A stretch of 64,000 nt of DNA from Kineobactrum salinum (GCF_010669285.1 NZ_CP048711.1:4464001-4528000); one strand, 5' to 3'; counted from the first letter of the stretch, positions 1 to 9,973 are shown. Numbers and translations are program-made. The notes: generated from the sequence alone by a model not told the origin.

Positions 1-2
1 CA

Positions 3-1901
3 GGCCGGCTGCGCTTGGCCTGGTACCACGATCTCGATACCGCTCGCGGTCAGGAAGCGACGCCCATCGTCGTAGACGGGCGTCTCTATACCACCAGTGC
101 CTGGAGCAAGGTACAGGCCTTCGACGCCGCGACCGGTGAGTTGCTTTGGCAATTTGATCCGGAGGTGCCCGGCGAGACTGCCGTCAAGGCCTGTTGCGAC
201 GTGGTCAACCGCGGTGCCGCGGTATGGCAGGATAAAATCTATGTCGGCACGCTCGATGGCCGGCTGATCGCGCTGGATTCCAGCAACGGAGAAAAGCTGT
301 GGTCCACGCTGACCGTCGATCGTGACAAGCCCTACACGATCACCGGCGCGCCGCGGGTGGTGAAGGGGAAGGTGCTGATTGGCAACGGCGGCGGCGAGTT
401 CGGCGTGCGCGGCTATGTATCGGCCTACGACGCCGACAGCGGTGAGCTGGCCTGGCGCTTCTACACAGTGCCCGGCGATCCCTCGAAACCGCTGGAAAAC
501 CCGATCCATCGCGAGGCCGCAAAGACCTGGTCCGGTGAGTGGTGGCGTCACGGGGGCGGCGGCACCGTATGGGACTCAATGTCCTACGATCCCGAACTCG
601 ACCTGCTGTATATCGGGGTGGGCAACGGCAGCCCCTGGAATCCCGACGTGCGCAGCCCTGGCGGCGGCGACAACCTGTTTCTCTCCTCCATTGTGGCGCT
701 GCGCCCCGATACCGGCGAATATGTCTGGCACTACCAGACTACACCGGGCGATCGCTGGGACTATACCGCCACTCAGCAGATGATTCTCGCAACGCTGGAA
801 ATAGAGGGCGAACCCCGCAAGGTGCTGATGCAGGCACCGAAGAACGGTTTCTTCTATGTACTGGATCGTGCCACCGGTGAACTGCTCTCCGCCGAGCCCT
901 TCGTGCCGGTCAACTGGGCTTCCGGTGTCGACCTGGACACTGGCCGTCCCGCTATCAATCCTGACGCCTACTACAACAAGAGCGGCAAGCCCTGGCTGGC
1001 CATGCCAGGCGCCCTGGGTGCCCATAACTGGCACTCCATGGCATTCCATCCTGGCACGGGTCTGGTCTACCTGCCGGCACAGGAAATGGGCTTCGCCTAT
1101 ATCAATGACCCGGCATTTCGCATGAGTGAGCTGGCAATCAATCTGGGCATCGACCTGGCCGCCGCCAGCCTGCCGCAGGATCCCGCGGTCAAGAAGGAGA
1201 TCCTCGACAGCATGGGAGGACACCTGTTGGCCTGGGATCCGGTCAAGCAGAGCGAGGTGTGGCGCTTCCAGCATCCCGGCCCCTGGAATGGCGGCGTGCT
1301 GGCCACGGCGGGCGATCTTGTCTTCCAGGGCAATGCGGCGGGCATCTTTGCCGCCTACCACGCCACTACTGGCGAGCAGCTATGGTCCTTCCCCACGCAG
1401 ACCGGCGTCGTCGCGGCGCCTGTGAGCTATACCGTCGAGGGCACCCAGTACATCACCGTCGTCGCCGGCTGGGGCGGCATTTTTCCGCTGCTGACTGGGG
1501 AAATCGCGCATATCTCGGGTGTTAGCGGCAACCGCAGCCGGGTATTGACCTTCGCCCTGGATGGCGAGGCGTCTCTCCCCGCGTTGGCCTCGGAAGCCTC
1601 AGAGCATCGTGAGCCGCCGGCACGACCCGAACAGTTCGCGTCCGCCGGCACTGTGGATGAAGGCAAGCGTATCTATCATCGCTACTGCATCGGCTGCCAC
1701 GGCGATGCCGCGGTGTCCGGCGGCATACTGCCGGACCTGCGCTGGTCCGCCCTGCTGGGCAGCGACGACGCGTGGTGGACCGTGGTCGGGAAGGGCGCCT
1801 TGCGCGACCAGGGCATGGTGGGATTCGCCAGCGTGCTGAAGCCCGAGGATGCCGAGGCGGTGCGTGCCTACGTGATAAAGCGCGCTCACGAGACCGATTG
1901 A
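3..1901 (+). CDS. PQQ-dependent quinohaemoprotein alcohol dehydrogenase, 5' partial
   Basis: The protein is an eight-bladed propeller quinoprotein fused to a cytochrome c domain, as in type II/III quinohaemoprotein alcohol dehydrogenases that oxidise alcohols in the periplasm and pass electrons to a cytochrome or quinone. The reading frame is open to the window edge and the expected signal peptide is missing, so the true start lies upstream; a TTG at 15 is only the first in-frame start-like codon. Counting from that codon, the vicinal Cys pair typical of PQQ dehydrogenases ([10 protein letters not shown]) is at residues 60-61, the catalytic Asp region reads PGDRWDY, and a GNGSPWN segment matches the calcium/PQQ site. 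The C-terminal domain has one haem motif, CIGCH, at residues 558-562 and a likely Met ligand in QGMVGF. No pqq biosynthesis gene is visible here. Family call is secure; substrate is not. Confidence 0.92.
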   Translation, partial: GRLRLAWYHDLDTARGQEATPIVVDGRLYTTSAWSKVQAFDAATGELLWQFDPEVPGETAVKACCDVVNRGAAVWQDKIYVGTLDGRLIALDSSNGEKLWSTLTVDRDKPYTITGAPRVVKGKVLIGNGGGEFGVRGYVSAYDADSGELAWRFYTVPGDPSKPLENPIHREAAKTWSGEWWRHGGGGTVWDSMSYDPELDLLYIGVGNGSPWNPDVRSPGGGDNLFLSSIVALRPDTGEYVWHYQTTPGDRWDYTATQQMILATLEIEGEPRKVLMQAPKNGFFYVLDRATGELLSAEPFVPVNWASGVDLDTGRPAINPDAYYNKSGKPWLAMPGALGAHNWHSMAFHPGTGLVYLPAQEMGFAYINDPAFRMSELAINLGIDLAAASLPQDPAVKKEILDSMGGHLLAWDPVKQSEVWRFQHPGPWNGGVLATAGDLVFQGNAAGIFAAYHATTGEQLWSFPTQTGVVAAPVSYTVEGTQYITVVAGWGGIFPLLTGEIAHISGVSGNRSRVLTFALDGEASLPALASEASEHREPPARPEQFASAGTVDEGKRIYHRYCIGCHGDAAVSGGILPDLRWSALLGSDDAWWTVVGKGALRDQGMVGFASVLKPEDAEAVRAYVIKRAHETD

Positions 1902-1916
1902 GAGTAGCCGGGTCTG

Positions 1917-1945
1917 TAGAATCAGTCCACCGTAGTGGTTATAAT
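1917..1945 (+). promoter_or_regulatory. Putative sigma-70 promoter of tRNA-Arg
   Basis: A perfect -10 hexamer TATAAT (1940-1945) stands 17 bases after a weak -35-like TAGAAT (1917-1922) and about 48 bases before the tRNA 5' end, a normal distance for a tRNA leader. It begins just after the dehydrogenase stop codon, so the tRNA is probably transcribed on its own. Confidence 0.5.
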
Positions 1946-1992
1946 CCCCGAGCCTTCTCGCCAGACAGGGCGGAAGCACCAACAATCTCCAT

Positions 1993-2069
1993 GGGGGTAT
2001 AGCTCAGCTGGATAGAGCAACGGCCTTCTAAGCCGTAGGTCGAGGGTTCGAGTCCTTCTGCCCCTGCCA
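1993..2069 (+). tRNA. tRNA-Arg (anticodon TCT)
   Basis: A full cloverleaf can be folded by eye. The acceptor GGGGGTA pairs with TGCCCCT (2059-2065). The D stem is GCTC/GAGC, the anticodon stem ACGGC/GCCGT, and the seven-base loop CTTCTAA has anticodon TCT at 2027-2029. The T arm is GAGGG-TTCGAGT-CCTTC. The discriminator is G and CCA is encoded (2067-2069). It reads AGA (and AGG by wobble), rare codons in this GC-rich genome. The remaining bases to 2288 hold nothing I can identify. Confidence 0.97.
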
Positions 2070-2288
2070 CCTTCAGGTGGGTCCTTTCCGCGTGTGATAG
2101 CGCACAGACGTAGTCCCCCCAGAAAGACATTCTCCTTAGCAGATGGATTGCATTGCGCGCAAGAACACCGCCAGCCCAGCGGGCAGGCGCGCTTCTTGCG
2201 ACTGGCGATCAATCCCGTTGACGTGGGAGTGGCAGAAGATGCCCACCCTCCAACCACATGAGGCGGCAAACAGCTGAGGGACATAGTT

Positions 2289-2489
2289 ATGAACAAGGAC
2301 ATCATTGAAGGCAATTGGACGGAACTCAAGGGCAAGGCGAAGGTGCAGTGGGGCAAGCTGAGCGATGATCGCCTCGATGTGATTGCTGGCAAGCGTGATC
2401 AGCTTGCGGGCGAACTTCAGAAGGCTTACGGCATTTCAAGGGATGAAGCGGAAAAGCAGATCAGAGATTTCGAGAAAGCTCAACAATAG
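2289..2489 (+). CDS. CsbD family stress-response protein
   Basis: This 66-residue, highly charged, cytosolic protein matches the CsbD/YjbJ family along its whole length. It starts MNKDIIEGNWTELKGKAK, carries the family's central KWGKLSDD-like segment (VQWGKLSDDRLDVIAG) and ends in a charged helix. CsbD proteins are abundant, induced by general or osmotic stress, and of unknown biochemical role. The ATG follows a GAGGG ribosome site at about 2276. It is the first gene of a group that continues with three envelope lipoproteins, which suggests a shared stress role; that link is inference from position only. Confidence 0.9.
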   Translation: MNKDIIEGNWTELKGKAKVQWGKLSDDRLDVIAGKRDQLAGELQKAYGISRDEAEKQIRDFEKAQQ

Positions 2490-2582
2490 CTGAGCCGGCA
2501 GGTTCCCGGGAAGGCGCTGCTCGCAGGCGCTGTTCAGTTCGGCGACGCCTTGTTCTTTTTCGACAGCGTCGACAGCACTTCC

Positions 2583-2610
2583 TGTTGGCCGCGCGGATTG
2601 CCGGCCAACA
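2583..2610 (+). other. Hairpin upstream of the DUF4398 gene
   Basis: An 8-bp inverted repeat, TGTTGGCC (2583-2590) and GGCCAACA (2603-2610), encloses a 12-base loop. It ends 10 bases before the AAAGGAG ribosome site of the next gene. No T-run follows, so it is not a convincing terminator for csbD. It could be a leader structure or operator. Confidence 0.3.
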
Positions 2611-2634
2611 GCACTATTCTAAAGGAGTCCCGGA

Positions 2635-3036
2635 ATGTATCAATTAATCAGGAAAATGAGTGGTGGGCGCCTGCGTGCGGCCCTGGGTCTGGTCATGGCA
2701 ATGGCTTTGACGAGTGCATGCGCAACGGCTCCAATGGCACCCACTGCCGCGCTGGCAGCTGCCAATAAAGCCATCGACAGTGCCGAACAGGCAGGTGCGC
2801 GACAGCACGCAGGCGCTGAGCTGGATGAAGCGCAGCAAAAAATGACGCTGGCGGAGCGGTCCGTACGCAACGAGCAAATGATAGAGGCTGAGCGCCTGGC
2901 CCAAGAGGCGATGATCATGGCGGAATTGGCGTCAGCGCGAACTGAGTCTGCGAAAGCAGTGGCAATCAACAGGGAAATGCGTCGCAGCGTTGATGCACTT
3001 ACTGAAGAACTGCAACGGACAGGAGATCAGCGATGA
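2635..3036 (+). CDS. DUF4398 domain-containing lipoprotein
   Basis: This 133-residue protein has an N-terminal signal peptide ending in the lipobox TSAC, so it should be lipid-anchored after Cys-29 or nearby. The mature part is an Ala/Glu/Gln-rich helical hairpin or coiled coil, as in the DUF4398 family. ATG 2635 has a strong AAAGGAG site 8 bases upstream. Its stop overlaps the next start (ATGA at 3033-3036), so the two are translationally coupled. The downstream partner has the same DUF4398-like N-terminus plus an OmpA domain, so the pair probably acts together in the periplasm. The function of DUF4398 is unknown. Confidence 0.85.
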   Translation: MYQLIRKMSGGRLRAALGLVMAMALTSACATAPMAPTAALAAANKAIDSAEQAGARQHAGAELDEAQQKMTLAERSVRNEQMIEAERLAQEAMIMAELASARTESAKAVAINREMRRSVDALTEELQRTGDQR

Positions 3037-3926
3037 ACATCTGGACTACTCAAGTTGCATGGCGCGCAACCTTATTGGCGGGGCTGGCGTTGTGCTCCCT
3101 GTTCATCGTGTCATGCGCGACAGCGCCGGCAAGTCCCCAGGGCGCACAGGAGGTGCGGGAGCGGTTGACCGCATTACAGAACAATCCAGACCTCGCCGGC
3201 CGGGCGCGGGTGGAGTTCAGGGAGGCAGAGGCTGCCGTGCGCACCGCCGAGCAGCCGCTGTCTGGCAGCGCCGATGAGGCGTTGGGAGCGCACCGTGTGT
3301 ACATGGCGGATCAAAAAGTGTCGATAGCTGAAGCCAGGGCGACCACTCGATTCGCCGAGGAGCAGCGTGAGCGGCTTGCCGAGGAACGCGATGAGGTTCG
3401 TTTGCAGGCGCGCACTCGCGAAGCTGACAAGGCCCGCGATGAGGCTGCTGCGGCTCGCCGTGAGGCCCTCGCTGCACAGAGTTCCAGGGAGGACACGGCG
3501 GCCGCCGCGGCGCGTCAGGCAGAAGAGTATCAACGCCAGATCGACGCCCTGCAGGCGGCGACTACCGAGCGTGGCCTGGTGGTGACCCTGGGAGATGTTC
3601 TGTTTGCGACGGGAAGCGCAGAGCTTCTGGGCGGCGCCCACAGTAATCTCGACAAGTTGGTGAGCTTCCTGAATGAATATCCCGAGCGCCGAGTCCTGAT
3701 CGAAGGGCATACCGACAATGTCGGTAGCGCCGAGTATAATCAGGGATTGTCACAGCGGCGCGCCGATTCTGTCAGGTCTTACTTGGTTCAGCAGGGCATT
3801 CCCTCGCAGTCGATCTCCACATCGGGTATCGGCAAGAGTCGACCGGTAGCCGACAACGACACTGCTACCGGGCGCCAGCAGAACCGGCGCGTCGAGATTA
3901 TTATCGAGAATCCGCCGAAACCCTAG
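3033..3926 (+). CDS. DUF4398 / OmpA-family lipoprotein
   Basis: The 297-residue protein has a signal peptide with lipobox VSCA, then a long Ala/Arg/Glu-rich coiled-coil region (about 35-180) related to DUF4398, then a C-terminal OmpA-like peptidoglycan-binding domain (about 185-295). The domain shows the hallmark strands and loop: LGDVLFATGSAEL, LIEGHTDNVGS, LSQRRADSVRSYLVQQGI and a terminal NRRVEI. OmpA domains bind diaminopimelate in peptidoglycan through the conserved Asp and Arg seen here. The protein likely links the outer membrane to the cell wall. It overlaps the preceding lipoprotein gene by 4 bases, so the two form an operon. Confidence 0.9.
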   Translation: MNIWTTQVAWRATLLAGLALCSLFIVSCATAPASPQGAQEVRERLTALQNNPDLAGRARVEFREAEAAVRTAEQPLSGSADEALGAHRVYMADQKVSIAEARATTRFAEEQRERLAEERDEVRLQARTREADKARDEAAAARREALAAQSSREDTAAAAARQAEEYQRQIDALQAATTERGLVVTLGDVLFATGSAELLGGAHSNLDKLVSFLNEYPERRVLIEGHTDNVGSAEYNQGLSQRRADSVRSYLVQQGIPSQSISTSGIGKSRPVADNDTATGRQQNRRVEIIIENPPKP

Positions 3927-4061
3927 ACCTGGGCGAAAGACGGCCTGAGCTATCGTCGCGACCGGGGCGGTAGCTGTTGCTCGGTGCGCTGGCGTACAGA
4001 ATTCCTTCAGTGCAACACCCATACTTGCACATGACAACCGTCAAACCATCTGGAGTTCATT

Positions 4062-4394
4062 ATGAATATATCCACGCAGTCCAGCACCGGCAAATTTCTC
4101 GGTTTAACTTTTCTTGGTGCTGTGGTTTTGGCATTGCTCGTTGGCTGCGGCGGTACGGCGCAGAAATCCAGCACCGGGGAATACATTGATGACAGCGTTA
4201 TCACTACCAAGGTCAAGGCAGCGATCCTGGGAGACGATCAACTCAAAGTCACTGAAGTCAATGTTGAAACCTTCAAGGGTGTGGTGCAGCTCAGTGGTTT
4301 CGTCAGTTCACCTGCGGACATTGACAGGGCTACCCGGGTGGCGCGCGATGTCGCCGGTGTAAAATCGGTCAAGAATGACATGCGTGTCAAATAA
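4062..4394 (+). CDS. BON domain lipoprotein (OsmY-like)
   Basis: This 110-residue protein has a signal peptide ending in LLVGC, a lipobox, followed by a single BON domain (about 43-110). The domain shows YIDDSVITTKVKAAIL, the central VNVETFKGVVQLSGFV and the final GVKSVKNDMRV. BON domains bind phospholipid membranes; OsmY and DolP are known members involved in envelope stress. It sits 135 bases after the OmpA lipoprotein and is probably part of the same stress-related envelope group, though it may have its own promoter. Confidence 0.9.
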   Translation: MNISTQSSTGKFLGLTFLGAVVLALLVGCGGTAQKSSTGEYIDDSVITTKVKAAILGDDQLKVTEVNVETFKGVVQLSGFVSSPADIDRATRVARDVAGVKSVKNDMRVK

Positions 4395-4559
4395 GGCTTG
4401 AGCGGGAGCAGAATGCGGGCGGGGTCGGTCTGAGGCTTTATGTCAGCCCGGCTGCCGGCCCCGGTTTGCCAAATCCGTGATCCACCCGTTAGACTGGCAG
4501 GTCTTGTGAGTGCCGCGCTGCCGCACGGCCTCAACATTCACGCACAGCGGGAGTTTTCC

Positions 4560-4988
4560 ATGAGCGCAGTCAAATCCGGCGATACAGTCAGCATCCACTA
4601 CACCGGCACCCTCATTGACGGCACGGTCTTTGACAGCAGCGAAGGGCGTGATCCACTGCAGTTTGAAGTCGGCTCCGGCCAGATTATTCCGGGTCTGGAC
4701 AAGGCCCTGGAGGGCATGACGGTAGGCGATAAGAAAGAGGTGAAAGTGCCTGCCGAGGAGGCCTACGGCCAGCCCAATCCGGACGCCCGGCAAGAGGTGG
4801 CGCGGGACCAGATCCCCGAGCACATACCGCTGGAGGTAGGCACCCAGCTGCAGATGCAGACCCAGGAGGGCCAGCCCATTCCGGTCCTGGTCGCGGAAAT
4901 CAGTGATGAGGTTGTTACCCTGGATGCAAATCATCCACTGGCGGGCAAGGACCTGAATTTTGATATCGAACTGGTAACCATTCACTGA
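4560..4988 (+). CDS. FKBP-type peptidyl-prolyl cis-trans isomerase, SlyD-like
   Basis: This 142-residue cytosolic protein has an FKBP fold with the IF (insert-in-flap) chaperone domain of the SlyD group. The FKBP core shows IHYTGTLIDGTVFDSS and GQIIPGLDKALEGM. The IF part spans about residues 70-125, and the C-terminal NHPLAGKDLNFDIELV is diagnostic of SlyD/FkpB types. The His-rich metal-binding tail of E. coli SlyD is absent. An open frame extends upstream to 4440, but ATG 4560 gives the family start and has a GCGGGAG site in front. It catalyses prolyl isomerisation and probably helps folding. It converges with the TetR gene. Confidence 0.92.
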   Translation: MSAVKSGDTVSIHYTGTLIDGTVFDSSEGRDPLQFEVGSGQIIPGLDKALEGMTVGDKKEVKVPAEEAYGQPNPDARQEVARDQIPEHIPLEVGTQLQMQTQEGQPIPVLVAEISDEVVTLDANHPLAGKDLNFDIELVTIH

Positions 4989-4992
4989 GGTC

Positions 4993-5012
4993 CCCGGGCT
5001 CCGGCGCCCGGG
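4993..5012. terminator. Possible shared terminator hairpin between convergent genes
   Basis: CCCGGGC (4993-4999) and GCCCGGG (5006-5012) form a 7-bp GC stem with a 6-base loop, four bases after the FKBP stop and before the 3' end of the opposing TetR gene. There is no T-run on either side, so intrinsic termination is uncertain. Confidence 0.35.
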
Positions 5013-5048
5013 TCAAGCGGTACAACCAGGTTTTCGGGGGCCGGATCG

Positions 5049-5675
5049 TCAGGCCCCGCGTCTGACACCTTCGAGGAAGGTATGCGTGCTGCTCTCCAAC
5101 AGCGCATAGGCATCCGCCTGCGGCAGGAAATAGTCCACGTGACCGTGCATGGCGATACTGCTGAGACCGTGAGCCAGTGCCCACAGCTTGATCGACAGTT
5201 GCAGCACATCCTCATCGTCGCGGCCATTGGCCCGGCACCAGGCCCCGACTGCGTCGGCCAGCGCATAGAAGCAGGAGCCGCTCTGCTTCTCTTGTTCTGC
5301 CGGAACCTCGCGCCAACTCATGTCGCCCCACATCAGGCTGTAAAACTGCGGATGACTGGTGACAAAGCCGATGTAGGCCTTGCCCAGGGCAATGATGGCC
5401 TCGGCGCTGCCTTGCGGCTGCCCGGCGGTGGCCGCATTGCCGGCCTCGGTCAGGCCCAGAAAGCCCAGTTCGGCCACCGCGTCGAGCAGTGAGTTCTTGT
5501 CGCGGAAGTGCCGGTAGGGTGCGGCGCTGCTGACCCCGGCACGGCGCGCGGCGTCAATCATTGCAAAATCGGTACTGCCGCTCTCCTCGATCAGTTCCGC
5601 GGCGGCAACAATCAGCGCATTGCGCAGGTCGCCGTGATGGTAACTACCGGCCTTGCTGTCGTTAGGGCTGGCCAT
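5049..5675 (-). CDS. TetR/AcrR family transcriptional regulator
   Basis: The 208-residue protein has an N-terminal TetR helix-turn-helix (about 15-60): LRNALIVAAAELIEESG then the recognition part RRAGVSSAAPYRHFRDK. The rest is an all-helical ligand-binding domain of the type with a C-terminal WHG-like region. It is the last gene of the efflux operon and its start overlaps the pump gene by 14 bases. That arrangement suggests it represses its own operon and is released by a pump substrate. The dyads around 9974-10008 are the obvious candidate operator; that pairing is inference. Confidence 0.9.
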   Translation of the reverse strand: MASPNDSKAGSYHHGDLRNALIVAAAELIEESGSTDFAMIDAARRAGVSSAAPYRHFRDKNSLLDAVAELGFLGLTEAGNAATAGQPQGSAEAIIALGKAYIGFVTSHPQFYSLMWGDMSWREVPAEQEKQSGSCFYALADAVGAWCRANGRDDEDVLQLSIKLWALAHGLSSIAMHGHVDYFLPQADAYALLESSTHTFLEGVRRGA

Positions 5676-8600
5676 CGGTCTGCTGTCTCCGGATCAAATG
5701 GGCGGCGCCGGGCACCGCCTGTGGTATAGCGCCCACGGGGGGTTTCCCCCAGCGGCTTACCAGCACGAACAGGGGCGGCACCAGGAAAAACGACACCACG
5801 GTGGAGAGTAGCACGCCGCCGGCGATGGACATGGCAAATGGCGGCCAGAATTGGCCACCCTCAAGAATCAGTGGCAGGAAGCCGCCGAAGGTGGTGATGG
5901 TGGTGGATACGATGTGCCGGCTGGAGTCCATGACCACCTGCCGCACTGCATACAGGCCGCCCGCCAGCGCATCCCGGTCCAGTTGCAGCGCGGTCATGAT
6001 GATAATTGCTGCGTTGATGGACACGCCGACGGAGCCGATGACGCCAATCATGGCCTGGATACCGAAGGGGTAGCGAAAGATCGCCAGCGACAGCAGGCTC
6101 AGCCCCATGGAGCAGACGCATACCAGCAGTGCCACCAGCGACAGCCGCCAGGAGTTGAAGGTGAGCACAATGGTGGTGACCAGCAGGGCGATGATCATGC
6201 CCAGCGGTGCCAGTATCTTGTCCACGACCTCGGCGCGTTCGTTGCTGTCGCCGCCAAAGGCGTAGCTGTAGCCCTGGGGCAGGGCCAGCGGGTTGGCGTC
6301 CAGGTCCCGGCGCAGCTGGATCAATGTCTCTTCCGGCAGCACCCCGCGGGTCAGGAAGGCCTGAACCGTATTGGTGCGCTGGCCGTCGCTGCGGGTGATG
6401 GGGCTGTGGGCGGGCACCAGCTCGAAGCTGCCCAGGCTGCTCAGCGCGACCCCCTGGATGCCGCGGTCGGTAGCGGCGGCGCCGGGCAGTGGCAGATGCA
6501 GGGCGGCGATGTCCCCGGCGCTGCCCCAGGCGGCCTCCTCCAGCCGGACCCTTACCGGCAACCGCTCCGTACCTTCCAGTACCTCACCGCCGGCAAGACC
6601 CTGCAGCGCCGCATCGAGTGCGGCGGCGAGGTCCCGCTGTTGCAGCCCGGCCAAGCGCAACAGGTGCTCATCGGCCGTGAACACCAATTTGGGGGCACCG
6701 GCCACCAGGCTGGTGTTGGTATGGGTGACATCGGGCAGCCGCTCCATGCGCCAGCGGAACTGTTCGCCCAGTTGACGCAGAACCTCCAGGTTGTCGCCGT
6801 ACAGCTCGACTTCCAGCGGCGCCATCACGGGTGGACCCTGCTCGATGCCGCGGACGATGATACGGGCCTCGGGGAAGGCCGCATCCACCTCGCGCTGCAG
6901 GCGCCGGATCAGCGCATCGGTCTGCTTCGGATCGGTGGTCAGTACCAGGCCCTCGGCCCAGCTGGGAATGCCTTCCCGGGTGCGCAGCATGTTGTAGTAA
7001 AAGGCGGGGGCGTTTTCGCCGATGCTCCAGTCCACCCGGCGTATCAGCGGGTCGGCCCGCAACTGCCTGTCCAGGCGCCGTACCAGTTCGGTGGTGTCGT
7101 CTATTGAGCGCCCATCCGGCAATTTCACCTGCAGGTAGAGCTGGTCGCGATCGGTGCCGGGAAAGAATTGTGCTGTCAGTGTCGGATACGCGAGAAAACC
7201 GGTCAGCGGCAGCACCAGTGCCAGCGCGATGGACGCCACCGGATTGCGCAGCGACCAATCCAGGCCGTGGGTCAGCCAGCGGCCGGCGCGGCCGCTCTCC
7301 AGGCCCCGGTTCCACCAGTGCCTGCTGTGTTCGAGGCCGCGCGGCAACAGCCATGCGGCCAGCACCGGCGTGACGGTGAGTGCCAGCAGCAGCGATCCCA
7401 CCAGCATGACGACCACGGCGCTGGCAATGGAGCCCACGAAATCGCCGGCCGGGCCGGGCATTATCAGCATCGGCATGAAGGCCAGCACGGTGGTGGCGGT
7501 GGAGGAGAGCAGCGGAATACGCAGACGATGTACCGCGCCGCCGATAGCGGCTACCGGGCTTGCGCCACGGGTCAGCCGCTTGCGAATCTCGTCGGTCATG
7601 ACAATGGAGCCGTCCACCAGCAGGCCCAGCGCAACCACCAGCCCCGTGACGGACATCTGGTGGATGGCTTCCCCCAGCTGGTAGAGCACGCTGATGGAAA
7701 ACAGGCTGCACAACGGCAACACCACGGCCACCACCAGTGCGGCCCGCCAGCCCATGGTGAGCAGCAGTACCGCCATCACCAACACCACGCCGATGGCGAG
7801 ATTCAACAGCACACCCTGCAGGCGCTCGCGGGTATAGACGCTCTGGTCATAGCTGATCTCAAGCTGTACGCCCTGGGGTGCCAGTGCCCTGTAGCGGTCG
7901 ACAAAGGCCGCGAATTCCCGGCTCCAGCGGTCGACCTGCAGGCCGTCGGTCATGGCGACCCCCACCAGGATGCCGTCGTCACCCTGGATCAGCGCCCGGG
8001 ACGCGGGAGGCGTGCGCTGACTTTTGTAGACCCGTGCCACATCCGACAGCCGCACGGTGCTGCCGTCCGCCGCGGCCCGCAGCACTACGTCGCGAATCCG
8101 GGACATTGAATCGAAGGCGCCCGCGACCTCGATCAGCAGGTCGCTGCCCGCGCCGGTGCTGCGTCCGGCCGCCATTCGGGGGTCCGCGGCCCGCAGCGCA
8201 GCGGCCACATCGGCGACCCCGAGGCCGCGCGCACTCAGCGCCTGTTCATCCAGCGCCACCCGTATTTCTTCTTCGGGCTCCCCATACATGTCCACTTGTT
8301 TGGTGCCGGCGAAGTTGCGTGCCTGGTCGGCGAAGTCACGGGCAATGCGGTGCAGCAGGGACAGTGGTACCGGCACCTCGGGGCGGGGCTCAATGCCACG
8401 ATGGCGGTGTAGGCGGTGAGCCGGTCGTCGTCGAACACCGGCGCGCTGGCGCCAGCGGGGAAGCGGCTGGCGGCGTCGCTCAGCGCATCGCGGATCTCGG
8501 ACCAGACGCGCGCGATTTCGGTGTCGGACAGGGTCTGCACCAGGTTCACCTGAACGGTAGACACTTCGTTGGCCGAGGTGGAGGTCAGTTCCTTTATTTC

Positions 8601-8822
8601 CGCGATCTTGCGCAGTTCATCCTCCAGCGGCCGGGTGATCAGGGCCTCCACCCGGGCTGGATCCGCGCCGGGATAAAATGTCGTGACGGAGGCAAAGAAG
8701 TTGGTGATGGTGGGGTCTTCCTGGCGCGCGATGGAGCGCAGACTCGACAGGCCGACCGCGACAACCACCAGTACCAGCAGCGTGAAATAGCGGCTGTTGC
8801 CATATAAAATCCGGGCCAGCAT
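5662..8822 (-). CDS. RND efflux transporter, inner-membrane pump (frameshifted in this sequence)
   Basis: Restored length is 1053 residues, normal for an AcrB/CzcA-like HAE-type RND pump. The N-terminal part begins MLARILYGNSRYFTLLVLVV and includes the first membrane helix and porter segments. The rest shows the two six-helix blocks, including GLLVDGSIVMTDEIRKR and VSINAAIIIMTALQ, and large periplasmic loops. The N-terminal 146 residues are in one frame and the remainder in another. The switch lies at 8380-8388, where two adjacent runs of four G (four C on the coding strand) occur; one extra base restores ...ALSP-RPEVPVPLSLL. The start (8822) is one base after the adaptor stop and the 3' end overlaps tetR. 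Drug, solvent or metal substrates cannot be told from sequence. Most likely intact in life. Confidence 0.88.
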
Positions 8823-8823
8823 G

Positions 8824-9951
8824 TCAGCGTTCCAGCGGCCGCACCGGCGTGCCGGCGGCAATGCGGTGGATGCCATCGGCGATCACGGTCTGGCCGGACT
8901 GCAAACTGCCGCGCACGAAGGCTCTGTCGCCATCTATTTCCAGTACTTCCACCATCTCGCGCACTGCCACGGTGGATGCCTCCCGCGCCTGCAGGCGCAG
9001 CACAGACCAGGCGCCGCGCTCACCTTCCAGCAGAGCGCTGACGGGCAGCCAGCCGCCTTCCGAGGCTATCTCCTCCTTCAGCAGCAGGCTCACGGGCTCC
9101 CCGTCCAGGCTCTGGTTTGCGTCTGGCAGCACGAACACGGCGAGTGCGGTGCGCGTAAGGGGTTCCACGTCCGGGTGCACAGCGCGCAGGCGGGCGGCCA
9201 CCGGCCCGGTGCGCAACAGCAGGCGGTATTCCCGGCCCGTCTGCAGGGCGTGCAGATGCTGTGTTGGAATCCCTATGCGCGCCTCCAGCTGTTCGGTTCG
9301 CAGCAGCCGCACCACCGGGGTACCGGCAGCTACGATCGCACCGGTATCGAGGTAGCGCTGTGCGACTACCCCGTTCCAGGGCGCGTGCAGCACGGATTTG
9401 TGCAAATCAATGTCGATACTTTGCAGCTGCGCCGCAAGAGACGCCAGGCGCCCCTCCAGCGCTTGCGCGGCAAGCCGGGTTGCGTCGTAATCCTGGACCG
9501 AGACCGCGCCGCTGGCGCGCAGTTTGCGCTGTCTTTCGGCACGCAGTCGGGCCAGTTCCAGCTCGGCTTCCACGCTGGTCAGGTCGGCCGCGGCCACCCG
9601 CCTGCGCGCCTTCAGCTGGCTGGTGTCCAGGCGGGCGATAACTGCGCCCTCAGTGAGCCGGTCGCCTTCCTCTACAGCCAGTTCGCGGACCATGCCAGGC
9701 AACTCGAAACCGGCTTCGGACTGGTCCCGGGCGCGGACTACGCCGGTAAAACGCAGACTGCGCACAAAACCCGGTTCAAGTACAAAGTCGATGCCGCGCA
9801 CTGGCAAGGGCTCGGGGGTCGGTGGTTGGTCGGCAAACCCGGCCCGCAGGTGCAGGATGGCGCTGAGCACGGCGACAAGGACACAGGCCAGTGCGATCAG
9901 CAGCCAGGTCGGGTGTCGGGAGGCCGTGTCGGAGGACAGGGGATGAAGCAT
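8824..9951 (-). CDS. RND efflux periplasmic adaptor (membrane fusion protein)
   Basis: The 375-residue protein is a HlyD/AcrA-type adaptor that joins the inner-membrane pump to an outer-membrane channel. It has an N-terminal membrane anchor (TWLLIALACVLVAVLSAIL). A lipoyl/barrel-sandwich half follows (ELAVEEGDRLTEGAVIARLD), then a coiled-coil hairpin rich in Ala/Arg/Glu, the second lipoyl half (VLHAPWNGVVAQRYLDTGA) and the beta-barrel. I chose ATG 9951, which starts directly before the anchor; an earlier in-frame ATG exists at 10002 but would lie in the promoter. It is the first gene of the adaptor-pump-TetR operon. No outer-membrane channel gene is nearby, so a TolC-like partner must be elsewhere. 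Confidence 0.9.
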   Translation of the reverse strand: MLHPLSSDTASRHPTWLLIALACVLVAVLSAILHLRAGFADQPPTPEPLPVRGIDFVLEPGFVRSLRFTGVVRARDQSEAGFELPGMVRELAVEEGDRLTEGAVIARLDTSQLKARRRVAAADLTSVEAELELARLRAERQRKLRASGAVSVQDYDATRLAAQALEGRLASLAAQLQSIDIDLHKSVLHAPWNGVVAQRYLDTGAIVAAGTPVVRLLRTEQLEARIGIPTQHLHALQTGREYRLLLRTGPVAARLRAVHPDVEPLTRTALAVFVLPDANQSLDGEPVSLLLKEEIASEGGWLPVSALLEGERGAWSVLRLQAREASTVAVREMVEVLEIDGDRAFVRGSLQSGQTVIADGIHRIAAGTPVRPLER

Positions 9952-9973
9952 CGGGACGCCAATGTAAGAAAGA

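Noticed and set aside
5851-7107. Long plus-strand frames across the RND pump region (5.8-8.8 kb)
   Set aside because: They mirror the pump and adaptor genes and give Gln/His-rich products without motifs.
5662-8822. RND pump as a true pseudogene or a programmed frameshift
   Set aside because: The break is a single base in adjacent four-base G/C runs, without a slippery heptamer or structure like that in dnaX, and matches the error pattern in six other genes. A sequencing error is the simpler explanation.
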